NCBI GenBank assembly: GCA_016783985.1
Contig: JADHVM010000001.1
Location: 1 to 43,243 of the forward strand
Length of the DNA stretch: 43,243 nucleotides
Source of the DNA: Actinomycetota bacterium
Lineage (GTDB): Bacteria; Actinomycetota; Humimicrobiia; Humimicrobiales; Humimicrobiaceae
Direction of reading: 5' to 3'
The number at the start of each line of letters is the position of its first letter. The stretch's first letter is position 1. Below the pieces are notes generated by a model. That model was not told the origin of the DNA and searched no databases. It saw nothing but the letters and a program-made list of their open reading frames with translations. The position numbers and the translations under genes were made by a program. This document shows, piece by piece, positions 1-8,871 of the stretch.

Positions 1-1
1 T

Positions 2-901
2 TTAAACAGCCTGAAACTAGTAAATGATGCTTTTGGCCATGAGGAGGGAGATAAGCTTTTAAAGAGGGTAGCTAATATGATAAAAATTTTCTTCAGAGCA
101 GAAGATATTATTGCCAGGTGGGGAGGAGATGAATTTTCAGTAATTTTACCTAAAACTCCAAGAAAGACTACAGAAGAGATAGTAAGCAGAATAAGAAAAG
201 AATGCATAAAAACAAGAAGTAGTAAAATACCCTTAAGTATTTCCATTGGAGTAGCAACCAAAGAAAAGCCTGGCCAAAATATACAGTCTGTAATAAGAGA
301 AGCAGAAGATAATATGTATAGAAACAAACTAATTGAAAAAGACAGCATAACTCACTCATTAATATTATCTCTTGAGGCATCTCTGTTTGAAAAAAGTCAT
401 GAAACCAGGGAGCATGCAGATAGGTTAAATAAATTGGCAGTAAAATTAGGAAGAGAGTGCAATCTAGCTGAAAATGAACTTGATAAAATATCACTGCTAT
501 CAAAACTTCATGATATAGGAAAGGTAGCAATCCCTGAAGAAATCTTACAAAATAAGGGAAAACTTACAAGAAGTGAATGGAACACCATAAAAAGACATCC
601 AGTGATTGGTTCAAACATATGTGAATCGACACCATTGCTTGTACATATAGCAAATTGTGTACTCTGCCATCATGAGTGGTGGGACGGTAATGGCTATCCT
701 AGAGGAATTAAAGGTGATAATATTCCAATAATATCGAGAATTATTACAATAGTTGATGCTTATGATGTCATGACTCATGATAGAGAATATAGCAAAGCAA
801 TAACTAAAGATAAAGCAATAGAAGAGCTTAAGAGATGTTCTGGGACTCAGTTTGATCCTAGATTGGTTGAGAAGTTTACTGAGATTATTTCTGAAAAGTA
901 A
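2..901 (+). CDS. GGDEF + HD-GYP domain protein, 5' end cut off by the window
   Basis: The frame is open from base 2, so the ATG at 77 is internal and the true start lies upstream of the window. The visible part begins inside a GGDEF domain: the NDxFGH motif is encoded around 26-40 and an intact GGDEF signature follows at about 119-133, so diguanylate cyclase activity is possible. The second half is an HD-GYP domain, with the HDIGK motif at about 508-522, a downstream HHEWWDGNGYP segment, and the usual DAYD motif. HD-GYP domains hydrolyse cyclic di-GMP. The protein therefore carries both a synthesis-type and a breakdown-type domain; any sensory N-terminus is missing. It ends just before the comM promoter. 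The family is confident; the net enzymatic direction cannot be read from sequence. Confidence 0.9.
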   Translation, partial: LNSLKLVNDAFGHEEGDKLLKRVANMIKIFFRAEDIIARWGGDEFSVILPKTPRKTTEEIVSRIRKECIKTRSSKIPLSISIGVATKEKPGQNIQSVIREAEDNMYRNKLIEKDSITHSLILSLEASLFEKSHETREHADRLNKLAVKLGRECNLAENELDKISLLSKLHDIGKVAIPEEILQNKGKLTRSEWNTIKRHPVIGSNICESTPLLVHIANCVLCHHEWWDGNGYPRGIKGDNIPIISRIITIVDAYDVMTHDREYSKAITKDKAIEELKRCSGTQFDPRLVEKFTEIISEK

Positions 902-931
902 AATTTATATATTACATAATTATTTATTCAA

Positions 932-960
932 TTGACTAATTGTATATATACATATATAAT
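932..960 (+). promoter_or_regulatory. Promoter of comM (leaderless)
   Basis: TTGACT at 932-937 and a perfect TATAAT at 955-960 are separated by exactly 17 bp. The expected transcription start, about 7 nt after the -10 box, falls on or next to the comM ATG at 967. This implies an mRNA with essentially no 5' leader, and no Shine-Dalgarno sequence precedes this gene. Confidence 0.8.
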
Positions 961-966
961 TAGTCT

Positions 967-2496
967 ATGTTTTTTAGCTTAGATAGTTTTGCGCTAATCG
1001 GTATAGGTGCTATTAAAGTATCAGTAGAAGTTCATATCTCCAATGGCTTGCCTTCATTTACCATAGTGGGTCTTCCTGATAAAGCAATTAACGAATCAAG
1101 GCAGAGAGTTAGGGCTGCTATTATAAATAGTGATTTTAAATTTCCAATGAAAAGGATAATTATAAATCTTTCTCCTGCCAATATAAAAAAAGAGGGTGCA
1201 TTCTATGATTTGCCAATAGCTGTATCTATTCTTGCTGTGAGCGGTCAGGTTGATAGTAATTACTTTAAACAATCATGCTTTATTGGTGAACTCTCTCTTG
1301 ACGGTATGATCAATACAGTCAGGGGAATAATCTCTATGACTGAAAGAGCAGTGTTAATTAGGAAAAAATATTTTTTTGTTCCTGACAGAAATTCTTTTCA
1401 AGCATCTATTTTAAAAAATATCAATATAATACCCTGCAGGAATTTAAAAGAAATACTAGGATTTCTATCTGATAAAAAAAAATTGTTTAAAAATATTTAT
1501 AGAACCCCTAATAATTTTTTTAATGATAATAATCATTATGATATTGATATGTCAGATATAAAAGGACAATTAAAGGCGAAAAGAGCATTAGAGATTGCTG
1601 TAAGTGGAATGCATAATATTATGATGGTTGGACCCCCGGGAGCAGGTAAAACAATGCTTGCAAACAGGGCTATTACAATAATGCCTGATTTAAGTTTAGA
1701 AGAAAGTATTGAGGTTACAAAAATTTATAGTTTGTACAAAGAATATAATGAAGAATTAATTAATAAAAGACCATTCAGAAATCCCCATCATACAATTTCA
1801 AGAAACAGCTTTGTTGGCGGTGGAATAATACCAAAACCAGGTGAAATAAGTCTATCACATAGAGGGGTTTTATTTTTAGATGAGTTTTCACAATTTCCAA
1901 ATAATATTATAGAGGACTTAAGGCAACCTTTGGAAAATAAAAAAGTAATTATATCCAGAAACAACATATCAAATTATTTTCCATGTAATTTTATGCTAAT
2001 TGTTGCTATAAATCCATGCTACTGTGGATTTTATGGTGATGAAAGAAGAGAATGTATTTGCAGTATAAGAGAAGTAAGAAAATTTTGGAAGAAACTGTCA
2101 GGACCAATTCTAGATAGGATAGATATGAGAGTTTATGTTCCCAGATTAAAGAAAGATGATTTTTTTAAAGATGATTCTATTGAAAAATCATCTGAAATTA
2201 GAAAAAGGGTAAGAAAATGTATAAACTTTAGAAATAGACAGTTTAGAGGTAGAAAAATTCATTATAATTCAGAAATAAACATTAATTTAATTAATTTATG
2301 GCTTAAGGAGAATAAAAAGGTAAGGGAATTATTACCAAAAATGTTAGAAATATATAATCTAACTGCAAGGGGTATAGTGAGTGTATTAAAAGTATCAAGG
2401 ACAATTGCAGATTTAGACAATTGTGAAAATATTCAGATTCCACATATTATGGAAGCTTTACAGTATAGGACTAAGATTAATATTGTAGATGAATAA
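967..2496 (+). CDS. comM: YifB/ComM family Mg-chelatase-like AAA+ ATPase
   Basis: The protein has 509 residues, the normal length for the YifB/ComM family. The N-terminal ~170 residues match the family's ribosomal-S5-fold domain (SFTIVGLPDKAINESRQRVR region). An AAA+ core follows with Walker A GPPGAGKT, Walker B VLFLDEF, and the family's NPHHTIS-like and AINPCYCG segments; a C-terminal helical domain closes it. In naturally transformable bacteria ComM is a hexameric branch-migration helicase that aids integration of incoming DNA. Its stop codon is immediately followed by the dprA start, and DprA also handles incoming single strands, so the pair fits a transformation/recombination role. The ATG at 967 is supported by a promoter placed to start transcription there. 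Confidence 0.92.
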   Translation: MFFSLDSFALIGIGAIKVSVEVHISNGLPSFTIVGLPDKAINESRQRVRAAIINSDFKFPMKRIIINLSPANIKKEGAFYDLPIAVSILAVSGQVDSNYFKQSCFIGELSLDGMINTVRGIISMTERAVLIRKKYFFVPDRNSFQASILKNINIIPCRNLKEILGFLSDKKKLFKNIYRTPNNFFNDNNHYDIDMSDIKGQLKAKRALEIAVSGMHNIMMVGPPGAGKTMLANRAITIMPDLSLEESIEVTKIYSLYKEYNEELINKRPFRNPHHTISRNSFVGGGIIPKPGEISLSHRGVLFLDEFSQFPNNIIEDLRQPLENKKVIISRNNISNYFPCNFMLIVAINPCYCGFYGDERRECICSIREVRKFWKKLSGPILDRIDMRVYVPRLKKDDFFKDDSIEKSSEIRKRVRKCINFRNRQFRGRKIHYNSEININLINLWLKENKKVRELLPKMLEIYNLTARGIVSVLKVSRTIADLDNCENIQIPHIMEALQYRTKINIVDE

Positions 2497-3657
2497 ATGA
2501 AAAATATTAGTGATATCAGTAAAAAAATATTATATTTGATTTCTGATTCTAAGATCAAACCTTCAGATTTTATAAAAATATATAAAAGAAATAATTTTGA
2601 TATTAAAGGGACATTAAATTTTTTTCTTAGTAATAAAGTTGAAGAATTGAAGCTTGGTTTAGATTTCCGGCAGAATAATCAGAGTAACATTAGAATTATA
2701 AGCGAGAAAGAAATTTGTAATATTTTAAAAGACATTGAACAAGAGAAGTATGATATTATAAATATTTCAGAGGACAGTTATCCAGAGATATTGAAACAGA
2801 TACATTTCCCTCCGCCTCTATTATTTTTTAAGGGCAGTAAAATACATAATTCAAAATTTAATATTGCAGTTGTAGGAACCAGAAAATGTACGTCATACGG
2901 AAAAGAGGCTGCAAAATATATATGCCGGCAATTATCAAAAATAGGAATAACGATAGTTAGCGGAATGGCTCTTGGGATAGATAGATATGCTCATGAAGAG
3001 GCAATAAAAGAAAGTGGCGGGAGTATTGGTATATTAGGATGCGGCATTAATAATATATATCCTCCTGAGAATAAATTTTTATATAAAGATATTTTAGAAA
3101 ATGGCAGTATTGTTTCTGAATTTTTTCCTGACATTCCTCCCTTAAGAACAAACTTTCCAGCAAGAAATAGAATTATAAGTGGTTTAAGTATGGGAGTGGT
3201 TGTGATTGAAGCAGGAGAAAAGAGTGGTGCAATGATAACTAGTGAAATTGCTTTAATGCAGAATAGGGAGGTTTTTGCAGTTCCAGGAAGTATTTTTAGA
3301 GATGAAAGTAGAGGCTGTAATAGACTAATAAAAAACGGGGCCAAATTAGTAGAGGATATAGATGACATATTAGAAGAGTTAAATCAATATCTCTGTTATG
3401 ATTTAAAAATTTATAATAGAAGTAATAAAAATAAAATGATTTATAGAGAGAGTGAAAAATTAAATAGCGCTATTGATAGCTTAAGTAGAGATCAGGAAAG
3501 AGTATTCAAGTGCATAGGTTATAAGTCAAAAAGCATTGAAGAGATCGTAAATCTATCAAATTTGAGTATAAATAAAGTCATTAGTGTAATAACGGAACTT
3601 GAAATAAAAAAAATAATAAAAGAAAAAAATATAAATAATTATTCAAGAATAATCTAG
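2497..3657 (+). CDS. dprA: DNA-processing protein DprA/Smf
   Basis: The 386-residue protein has the DprA Rossmann-like core: a VGTRKCTSYG nucleotide-fold start, the SGMALGID segment, the GCGINNIYPPEN segment, FPARNRIISGLS, and EAGEKSGAMIT. An N-terminal helical part and a C-terminal winged-helix-like region (about residues 320-380) flank the core. DprA binds single-stranded DNA and loads RecA during natural transformation. The gene starts at the base after the comM stop codon with no gap, so the two are almost certainly co-transcribed and probably translationally coupled. No frame disruption is visible. Confidence 0.93.
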   Translation: MKNISDISKKILYLISDSKIKPSDFIKIYKRNNFDIKGTLNFFLSNKVEELKLGLDFRQNNQSNIRIISEKEICNILKDIEQEKYDIINISEDSYPEILKQIHFPPPLLFFKGSKIHNSKFNIAVVGTRKCTSYGKEAAKYICRQLSKIGITIVSGMALGIDRYAHEEAIKESGGSIGILGCGINNIYPPENKFLYKDILENGSIVSEFFPDIPPLRTNFPARNRIISGLSMGVVVIEAGEKSGAMITSEIALMQNREVFAVPGSIFRDESRGCNRLIKNGAKLVEDIDDILEELNQYLCYDLKIYNRSNKNKMIYRESEKLNSAIDSLSRDQERVFKCIGYKSKSIEEIVNLSNLSINKVISVITELEIKKIIKEKNINNYSRII

Positions 3658-3867
3658 GAATTTATAAATTTTTTAAGAATTAATTATGATTTTGTATGAT
3701 GCATTATACAAAGATCTGAGAGAAAATAGATAAGAATGGTTTATTTTTTTAAGAAAATATCTATAATAAAATAAGTATAATATTATAAAATTATAGATTG
3801 TATTATTTAAACAGGATTTTTAGTATTTTTTAATGGAATAAAGTAATAAATTAATAGGAGGGGAAAA

Positions 3868-4287
3868 GTGGCTTTTAGGAGGAAAAGAATAGAGAGACCA
3901 AAAAATCAACTTGGATATGCATTGTTTAGATTTGATAATATTATTAAAAAAGACTTAAAAAAAGTTATAAATTGTATTTTAAAAAAGAAAATTATAAATC
4001 CTAAAAAAGCAGATGTAATACTAGATAAGGTTTTTTATAAATTAGATATTATATTGGATGATATATCAATGGATAATTTTAAAACTGATTATATGTCAGA
4101 TAAAGTAAGATATTTAATAATTGATATGGTAAATAAATTTAAATGTTTTTTTAATAAAGCTAAATCATGTGATTTTATTCCTGAAAAGATTCAAAGTACA
4201 ATAACTGTTGAATATTTAAACTCGGTATTTGATGAAAGAGAAAAAATAAAAAAGAAGATGAAAGATATAGAAAGTGATTATCTATAA
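3868..4287 (+). CDS. Unknown 139-residue charged, mostly helical protein
   Basis: I do not recognise a family. The start is GTG at 3868, supported by a strong Shine-Dalgarno (aggagggg at 3856-3863) five bases upstream. The product is basic at the N-terminus (FRRKRIERPK), rich in Lys/Asp/Ile, and ends with a charged helix; it has no signal peptide or membrane segment. It sits 2 bases before the Xer recombinase gene, so they form an operon. About 210 bases of A+T-rich sequence separate it from dprA. In Bacillus the corresponding dprA-xerC interval holds topA and trmFO; this protein is neither. The strong ribosome site and tight coupling argue that it is real. Confidence 0.75.
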   Translation: MAFRRKRIERPKNQLGYALFRFDNIIKKDLKKVINCILKKKIINPKKADVILDKVFYKLDIILDDISMDNFKTDYMSDKVRYLIIDMVNKFKCFFNKAKSCDFIPEKIQSTITVEYLNSVFDEREKIKKKMKDIESDYL

Positions 4288-4289
4288 GA

Positions 4290-5201
4290 ATGAATTTAGA
4301 AGAAAGTTTAAAATTATATATAAGACACATAAAGTATGAAAAAAATTTATCCCCGAATACTATCAGATCATATAATAAAGATATAAATCATTTTATTGAT
4401 TATATAAAAGGACTAAAAATTGAAAATATTTCGGATTTAAGCTTGGATATATTTAGAAAATACTTAAAATTTTTGGATAATTTTAAGTATTCTAATAGGA
4501 CTATTATTAGAAAATATTCTTCACTTATAAATTATTTCAAATTCCTTGAGATAAACAATTATTTAAAAGGTGAACTTACTCAATTAATAAATCCACCACG
4601 AAAATATCAAAGATATTACTCTTTTCTATCTCAAAATGAGTTAAATGAATTGCTTAGCTGCATTGAGACTTCTGATTATATTGGTATAAGAAACAGGACA
4701 TTAATTGAGGTGTTGTATTCTACTGGAGCTAGAGTTAGTGAAATTGAGAATATAAATCTAGAAGATATTGATTTTAAAAATAGTGAAATAAAAGTTAAAG
4801 GAAAAGGTAATAAAGAAAGAATAGTTTACTTAAATCATAATGCAAGATTCTGGCTAAATAAATATTTAAATATCAGAGATAATTTTAGATCTTCTGTAAA
4901 CAGGGAATTATCAAATAGAGAAAGCCAATTGTTTCTAAATAAATTTGGTGGAAGATTAACTGCAAGAAGTATTAGAACAATACTGAAAAAATATCTAAAA
5001 AAAGCAGGTATTAAAAAGAATATAAGTCCACATGATATAAGACATAGTTTTGCAACCCATCTTTTGCAGGAAGGTGCAGGAATAAGAGAAATACAGGAGC
5101 TATTAGGACACGAAAATATTTCAACTACTCAAATATATACTCACTTGAATATAAAGAAATTAAAAAAAGATTATAAAGATTTTCACCCCAGAGCTAATTA
5201 A
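4290..5201 (+). CDS. xerC: Tyrosine recombinase of the XerC/XerD family
   Basis: The 303-residue protein has an N-terminal SAM-like core-binding domain (about residues 1-95) and a C-terminal catalytic domain with the full set of active-site residues: R148 (STGARVSEI), K172 (KVKGKGNKER), H248 and R251 (SPHDIRHSFATHLL), H274 (LLGHENISTTQIYTH), and nucleophile Y283. Length and the HPRA ending match cellular Xer proteins rather than phage integrases. Its job would be resolving chromosome dimers at dif. The name xerC rests on context (dprA upstream, rpsB downstream, as in Bacillota); xerD cannot be excluded. It is two bases after the small unknown gene. Confidence 0.88.
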   Translation: MNLEESLKLYIRHIKYEKNLSPNTIRSYNKDINHFIDYIKGLKIENISDLSLDIFRKYLKFLDNFKYSNRTIIRKYSSLINYFKFLEINNYLKGELTQLINPPRKYQRYYSFLSQNELNELLSCIETSDYIGIRNRTLIEVLYSTGARVSEIENINLEDIDFKNSEIKVKGKGNKERIVYLNHNARFWLNKYLNIRDNFRSSVNRELSNRESQLFLNKFGGRLTARSIRTILKKYLKKAGIKKNISPHDIRHSFATHLLQEGAGIREIQELLGHENISTTQIYTHLNIKKLKKDYKDFHPRAN

Positions 5202-5276
5202 TTGGGCAAGTTTTCCATCTAAGAATATTTGCTCATTAAAATAGATTATGATAAACTTTAACGTTGAAATTACACA

Positions 5277-5339
5277 CACTACTTACAGCATTATGGTGAT
5301 TTTTTGTAATTGTTAAAGTAGTGGAGGAAAAACCATAAT
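5277..5339 (+). promoter_or_regulatory. Structured rpsB leader, possible autoregulatory element
   Basis: CACTACTT (5277-5284) can pair with AAGTAGTG (5316-5323), an 8-bp stem. Within its loop, ATTATGG (5290-5296) is exactly complementary to CCATAAT (5333-5339), which lies immediately before the rpsB Shine-Dalgarno (5342-5350). The second pairing would make a pseudoknot or an alternative fold next to the ribosome site. Leaders that bind S2 are known for rpsB in other bacteria; whether this one does so is inference. Confidence 0.5.
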
Positions 5340-5356
5340 ATAAAGGAGGAAAAATT

Positions 5357-6103
5357 TTGAGTATTGTAACTATGAAACAACTATTAAAAGTAGGAGTGCA
5401 CTTTGGTCATCAAAGTAAGAAGTGGAATCCAAAGATGAAAAAATATATATATACTGAAAAAAACGGTATATATATAATTGACCTACAGCAAACTTTGCAA
5501 TTAATTATCGAAGCTCACGAATATGTAAAAGAAATTGTAGTAAATGATGGAGTAATTTTATTTGTAGGCACTAAGAAACAAATACATGATATAATCGAGA
5601 ATTATGCAAAAGAATGTGAAATGCCATATGTAAAAAATAGATGGTTGGGAGGAACTCTTACTAATTTCAATACTATCATAGGTAGAACTAATAGAATTGA
5701 AGAAATAGAAGAAATGGAAAAATCAGGGATATTTGATAAGTTGCCAAAGAAGGAAGTTCTAGGTATTAGAAAGGAATATGATAAACTAATTTATAATATG
5801 GGTGGAATAAGAAATATGAAAAAATTGCCTGATGTTCTATATATTATTGATCCAAATAAGGAAGAGATAGCAGTAAATGAAGCTAGAAAGTTAGGAATAC
5901 CAATTGTGGCAATAACTGATACAAATTGTGACCCTGATAAAATTGATTTCATTATACCTGGAAACGATGATGCAATAAGATCCTGCAGTCTTATAACAAG
6001 CATAATATGCGAAGCAGTTAAAAAAGGTAAAGAGCAAAAAACTAAAATTGATAAAAGTCCAAGAATAACGAAGGTAAAGAGTAAGGTAAGAGATAAAGAG
6101 TAA
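5357..6103 (+). CDS. rpsB: 30S ribosomal protein S2
   Basis: The 248-residue protein begins VTMKQLLKVGVHFGHQ, the S2 hallmark, and contains KNRWLGGTLTNF and the IPIVAITDTNCDP segment. S2 joins the small subunit late in assembly and helps recruit S1. The start codon is TTG at 5357: the Shine-Dalgarno aaaggagga (5342-5350) sits six bases upstream and the N-terminus aligns with the family. It heads the rpsB-tsf-pyrH-frr cluster conserved across bacteria. The C-terminus is lysine-rich, as is common. Confidence 0.97.
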   Translation: MSIVTMKQLLKVGVHFGHQSKKWNPKMKKYIYTEKNGIYIIDLQQTLQLIIEAHEYVKEIVVNDGVILFVGTKKQIHDIIENYAKECEMPYVKNRWLGGTLTNFNTIIGRTNRIEEIEEMEKSGIFDKLPKKEVLGIRKEYDKLIYNMGGIRNMKKLPDVLYIIDPNKEEIAVNEARKLGIPIVAITDTNCDPDKIDFIIPGNDDAIRSCSLITSIICEAVKKGKEQKTKIDKSPRITKVKSKVRDKE

Positions 6104-6178
6104 GAAGAAAAAATAACAATAAAATTATTAAATGAATAAAAAAATCACCAGCAAAGAGAATAAATATTAGGGGGAATA

Positions 6179-6778
6179 ATGAAAATAACTGCAGATATGG
6201 TAAAAGAGTTAAGAAAAGAAAGTGGAGTGGGAATGATGGATTGCAAGGAAGCTCTTGTAGAATGCAAAGGAGATTTTAAAAAAGCTGGTGAATATTTAAG
6301 GGAAAAAGGACTTTTAAAAGCTTCTAAAAAATCAACAAGAGCTGCTAAGGAAGGTGTAATAGACAGTTATATACATCTTGGTTCAAAAATAGGTGTATTG
6401 CTTGAGATTAATTGTGAAACTGATTTTGTGGCAAGAAATGAGGTTTTTAAGAATTTGGTGCATGATATTTCTCTACATATTGCTGCAGCTGCACCATTAT
6501 ATATATCAAAAGACGATGTGCCCGGCGAATTGATTGAAAAAGAAAAGGAAATATACAAAAAACAGGCATTAAATGAAGGAAAACCAGAGAAAATTATTGA
6601 TAAAATTGCCGAAGGTAAACTAAAAAAATATTATGAAGAAAATTGTTTACTTAATCAACTTTTTGTAAAAGATAATAACATTACAATTGAAGAATTTGTT
6701 AAGCAGAATATTTTAAAAATAGGAGAGAACATAGTAATCAAAAGATTTACAAGATATGTTTTAGGTGAGAAAAGTTAA
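6179..6778 (+). CDS. tsf: Translation elongation factor Ts
   Basis: The 199-residue product is the short EF-Ts type, similar in length to that of Thermus rather than the ~280-residue enterobacterial form. The N-terminal UBA-like domain (KELRKESGVGMMDCKEAL) is followed by the TDFVARN motif that inserts into EF-Tu to release GDP. A gggggaat Shine-Dalgarno precedes the ATG. It follows rpsB by 75 bases, its universal neighbour. Confidence 0.96.
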   Translation: MKITADMVKELRKESGVGMMDCKEALVECKGDFKKAGEYLREKGLLKASKKSTRAAKEGVIDSYIHLGSKIGVLLEINCETDFVARNEVFKNLVHDISLHIAAAAPLYISKDDVPGELIEKEKEIYKKQALNEGKPEKIIDKIAEGKLKKYYEENCLLNQLFVKDNNITIEEFVKQNILKIGENIVIKRFTRYVLGEKS

Positions 6779-6809
6779 TATCTAAAATTATATTTATGAA
6801 TTTATAATA

Positions 6810-7529
6810 ATGAAAAAAATAAAGTATAAAAGAGTTCTTTTAAAGATAAGCGGAGAAGCATTATTAGGCAAATCTAGTTATGGAATTGACTCAAATGTGA
6901 TGGATGATATTGCTGCCCAGATAAAAGAGGTAGTAGAGATGGGAGTAGAAATAGCAGTTGTTGTTGGAGGTGGAAACTTCTGGAGAGGTGTTTCTGCCAG
7001 TTCAAATGGTATGGATAGAACTACAGCGGACTATATCGGAATGCTTGCTACTATCATGAATGCATTAGGGCTTCAAAACGCTTTAGAAAAGAAAGAGATT
7101 TGGACCAGAGTTCAAACTTCAATATCTATGCAAGAAATTGCAGAACCTTTTATCAGAAGACGTGCTATAAGGCATCTTGAAAAAAGAAGAGTAGTTATAT
7201 TTGCAGGAGGTACGGGTAATCCTTATTTTACAACTGATACTGCAGCTGCATTAAGAGCTCTTGAAATAAATGCAGAGATTATTTTTAAAGCAACTAAAGT
7301 TGACGGTGTTTACGATAAGGACCCTAAGAAATTCAAGGATGCAAAAAAAATTGATATGATTAATTATATGGAAGTACTGAAGAAAAACTTAAGAATTTTA
7401 GATTCTACAGCAACTTCTCTATGTATGGAAAATAATTTACCTATTATAGTATTTGATATAACAAAATATGGAAATATAAAAGGTGTTATATTAGGAGAAA
7501 AAATTGGCACTTTAGTTATGAAGGAGTGA
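6810..7529 (+). CDS. pyrH: UMP kinase
   Basis: The 239-residue protein is an amino-acid-kinase-fold enzyme that phosphorylates UMP to UDP. Visible motifs are [10 protein letters not shown] at the N-terminus, [10 protein letters not shown], the [34 protein letters not shown] region (its core is diagnostic of PyrH), and [12 protein letters not shown]. No Shine-Dalgarno is evident ahead of the ATG. Its last bases overlap the start assigned to frr, and the final codons contain the ribosome site used by frr. Confidence 0.96.
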   Translation: MKKIKYKRVLLKISGEALLGKSSYGIDSNVMDDIAAQIKEVVEMGVEIAVVVGGGNFWRGVSASSNGMDRTTADYIGMLATIMNALGLQNALEKKEIWTRVQTSISMQEIAEPFIRRRAIRHLEKRRVVIFAGGTGNPYFTTDTAAALRALEINAEIIFKATKVDGVYDKDPKKFKDAKKIDMINYMEVLKKNLRILDSTATSLCMENNLPIIVFDITKYGNIKGVILGEKIGTLVMKE

Positions 7530-8092
7530 TTAAAATTAAAGATAAAATAATTTTAAATGTGGAAAATAAAATGAAGCAATCTCTAGATAGCATCCAACAT
7601 GAATTTAATACAATAAGGACTGGCAGGGCTTCAGCAGCACTTCTTGATAGAATTTTTATTGATTATTATGGTAGTAAAACTCCGTTAAAGCATATTGCAA
7701 ATGTAAGTATACCTGAAACAAGATCAATAATAATCTCTCCATATGAACCAAAATTTTTAAATGAAATTGAAAAGCAGATTTTGGCTTCTGACTTAGGAAT
7801 AAATCCTACTAATGATGGGAAAATAATAAGGCTTACAATTCCTCAATTAAATGAGGAAAGGCGTATAGAACTGGTTAAATTAATTAAAAGAATTGCTGAA
7901 GATGGAAAAGTTTCTATCAGGAATATAAGAAGAGATATAAATAATGATATAAAAAAAATTGAAAACAGAGGCGATATTACAAAAGATGATAAAGTAGATC
8001 TGCAACAAAAAGTTCAGAAAATAACAGATAAATATATTGGTAAAATTAATGAATCCCTGTCTTTAAAAGAAGAAGAAATTATGGAAGTGTAG
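7526..8092 (+). CDS. frr: Ribosome recycling factor
   Basis: The protein (188 residues if started at the GTG) matches ribosome recycling factor end to end: [22 protein letters not shown]-like [30 protein letters not shown], and the basic SIRNIRRD helix. It splits post-termination ribosomes together with EF-G. The start is uncertain. GTG at 7526 overlaps the pyrH stop, but the Shine-Dalgarno aaggag (7521-7526) overlaps that GTG, which is too close. An in-frame ATT at 7535, eight bases after the Shine-Dalgarno, gives an N-terminus as long as in E. coli and may be the true start. Confidence 0.94.
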   Translation: MIKIKDKIILNVENKMKQSLDSIQHEFNTIRTGRASAALLDRIFIDYYGSKTPLKHIANVSIPETRSIIISPYEPKFLNEIEKQILASDLGINPTNDGKIIRLTIPQLNEERRIELVKLIKRIAEDGKVSIRNIRRDINNDIKKIENRGDITKDDKVDLQQKVQKITDKYIGKINESLSLKEEEIMEV

Positions 8093-8101
8093 GTAAATAT
8101 T

Positions 8102-8863
8102 TTGAATTCTATTTCTTCTATTTCAGATTCACTAGCAGTTCCAACTGTAAGCGAATTGAAAAAAAATAAAATTCCTTCCCATGTAGCAATTATAATGGAC
8201 GGAAATGGTCGCTGGGCATTAAAGAGAAATCTTCCAAGAATAAGTGGTCATAGGAAGGGAGTGATAGTTCTTAAAAATATTGTAATTATATGTAAAGAAT
8301 TAGGGATTAAATATCTTACTGTCTATTCTTTTTCAAGTGAAAATTGGCAAAGACCTAGAATTGAAATCAAAAGTTTGATGAAGTTATTTTTAGATTCTCT
8401 TAAAAGGGAATTGGAAGATCTAAATAAAAATGGCGTTAGATTAAAACTAATAGGACAGAGAGAGACAATACCTACAAAAATTCTTAAAACCTTTGAACAT
8501 AGTGAACAGAAGACAAAAAATAATAAAGAGCTTTTTTTTAATATAGCATTTAATTACGGTTCCAGGCAGGAAATAATAGATGCTGTCAAAAAAATATATA
8601 GTGCTGCTAAAAATAATTTTATTAATATTGATAATATGGACACAAAAACTTTTTCAAATTTTTTATATACTAATGATTTTCCAGATCCTGATTTATTAAT
8701 AAGGACAAGTGGGGAAAGTAGAATAAGTAATTTTCTACTTTGGCAGATTGCTTATACTGAGCTTTATTTTACAAAAACTCTTTGGCCTGATTTCAGTAAA
8801 AAGCATTTTTTAAAGGCCATATATAATTTTCAAAGAAGAAGTAGAAGATTTGGTAAGTTATAA
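8102..8863 (+). CDS. uppS: Undecaprenyl diphosphate synthase (cis-prenyltransferase)
   Basis: The 253-residue protein contains the cis-prenyltransferase signature IIMDGNGRWA, with the catalytic Asp, then GHRKG, YSFSSENWQRP, FNYGSRQEI, and the C-terminal DLLIRTSGESRISNFLLWQIAY motif. It extends farnesyl diphosphate to the C55 lipid that carries peptidoglycan precursors. The start is TTG at 8102; the N-terminus is about 15-20 residues longer than strictly needed, so a slightly later start is possible. In most bacteria cdsA, dxr and rseP follow; here rseP follows directly after 8 bases. Confidence 0.93.
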   Translation: MNSISSISDSLAVPTVSELKKNKIPSHVAIIMDGNGRWALKRNLPRISGHRKGVIVLKNIVIICKELGIKYLTVYSFSSENWQRPRIEIKSLMKLFLDSLKRELEDLNKNGVRLKLIGQRETIPTKILKTFEHSEQKTKNNKELFFNIAFNYGSRQEIIDAVKKIYSAAKNNFINIDNMDTKTFSNFLYTNDFPDPDLLIRTSGESRISNFLLWQIAYTELYFTKTLWPDFSKKHFLKAIYNFQRRSRRFGKL

Positions 8864-8871
8864 TTATTCTT

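Noticed and set aside
5229..5251. TTGCTC-17-TAAACT as the rpsB promoter
   Set aside because: Both boxes are poor matches; other positions in the same A+T-rich gap fit nearly as well.
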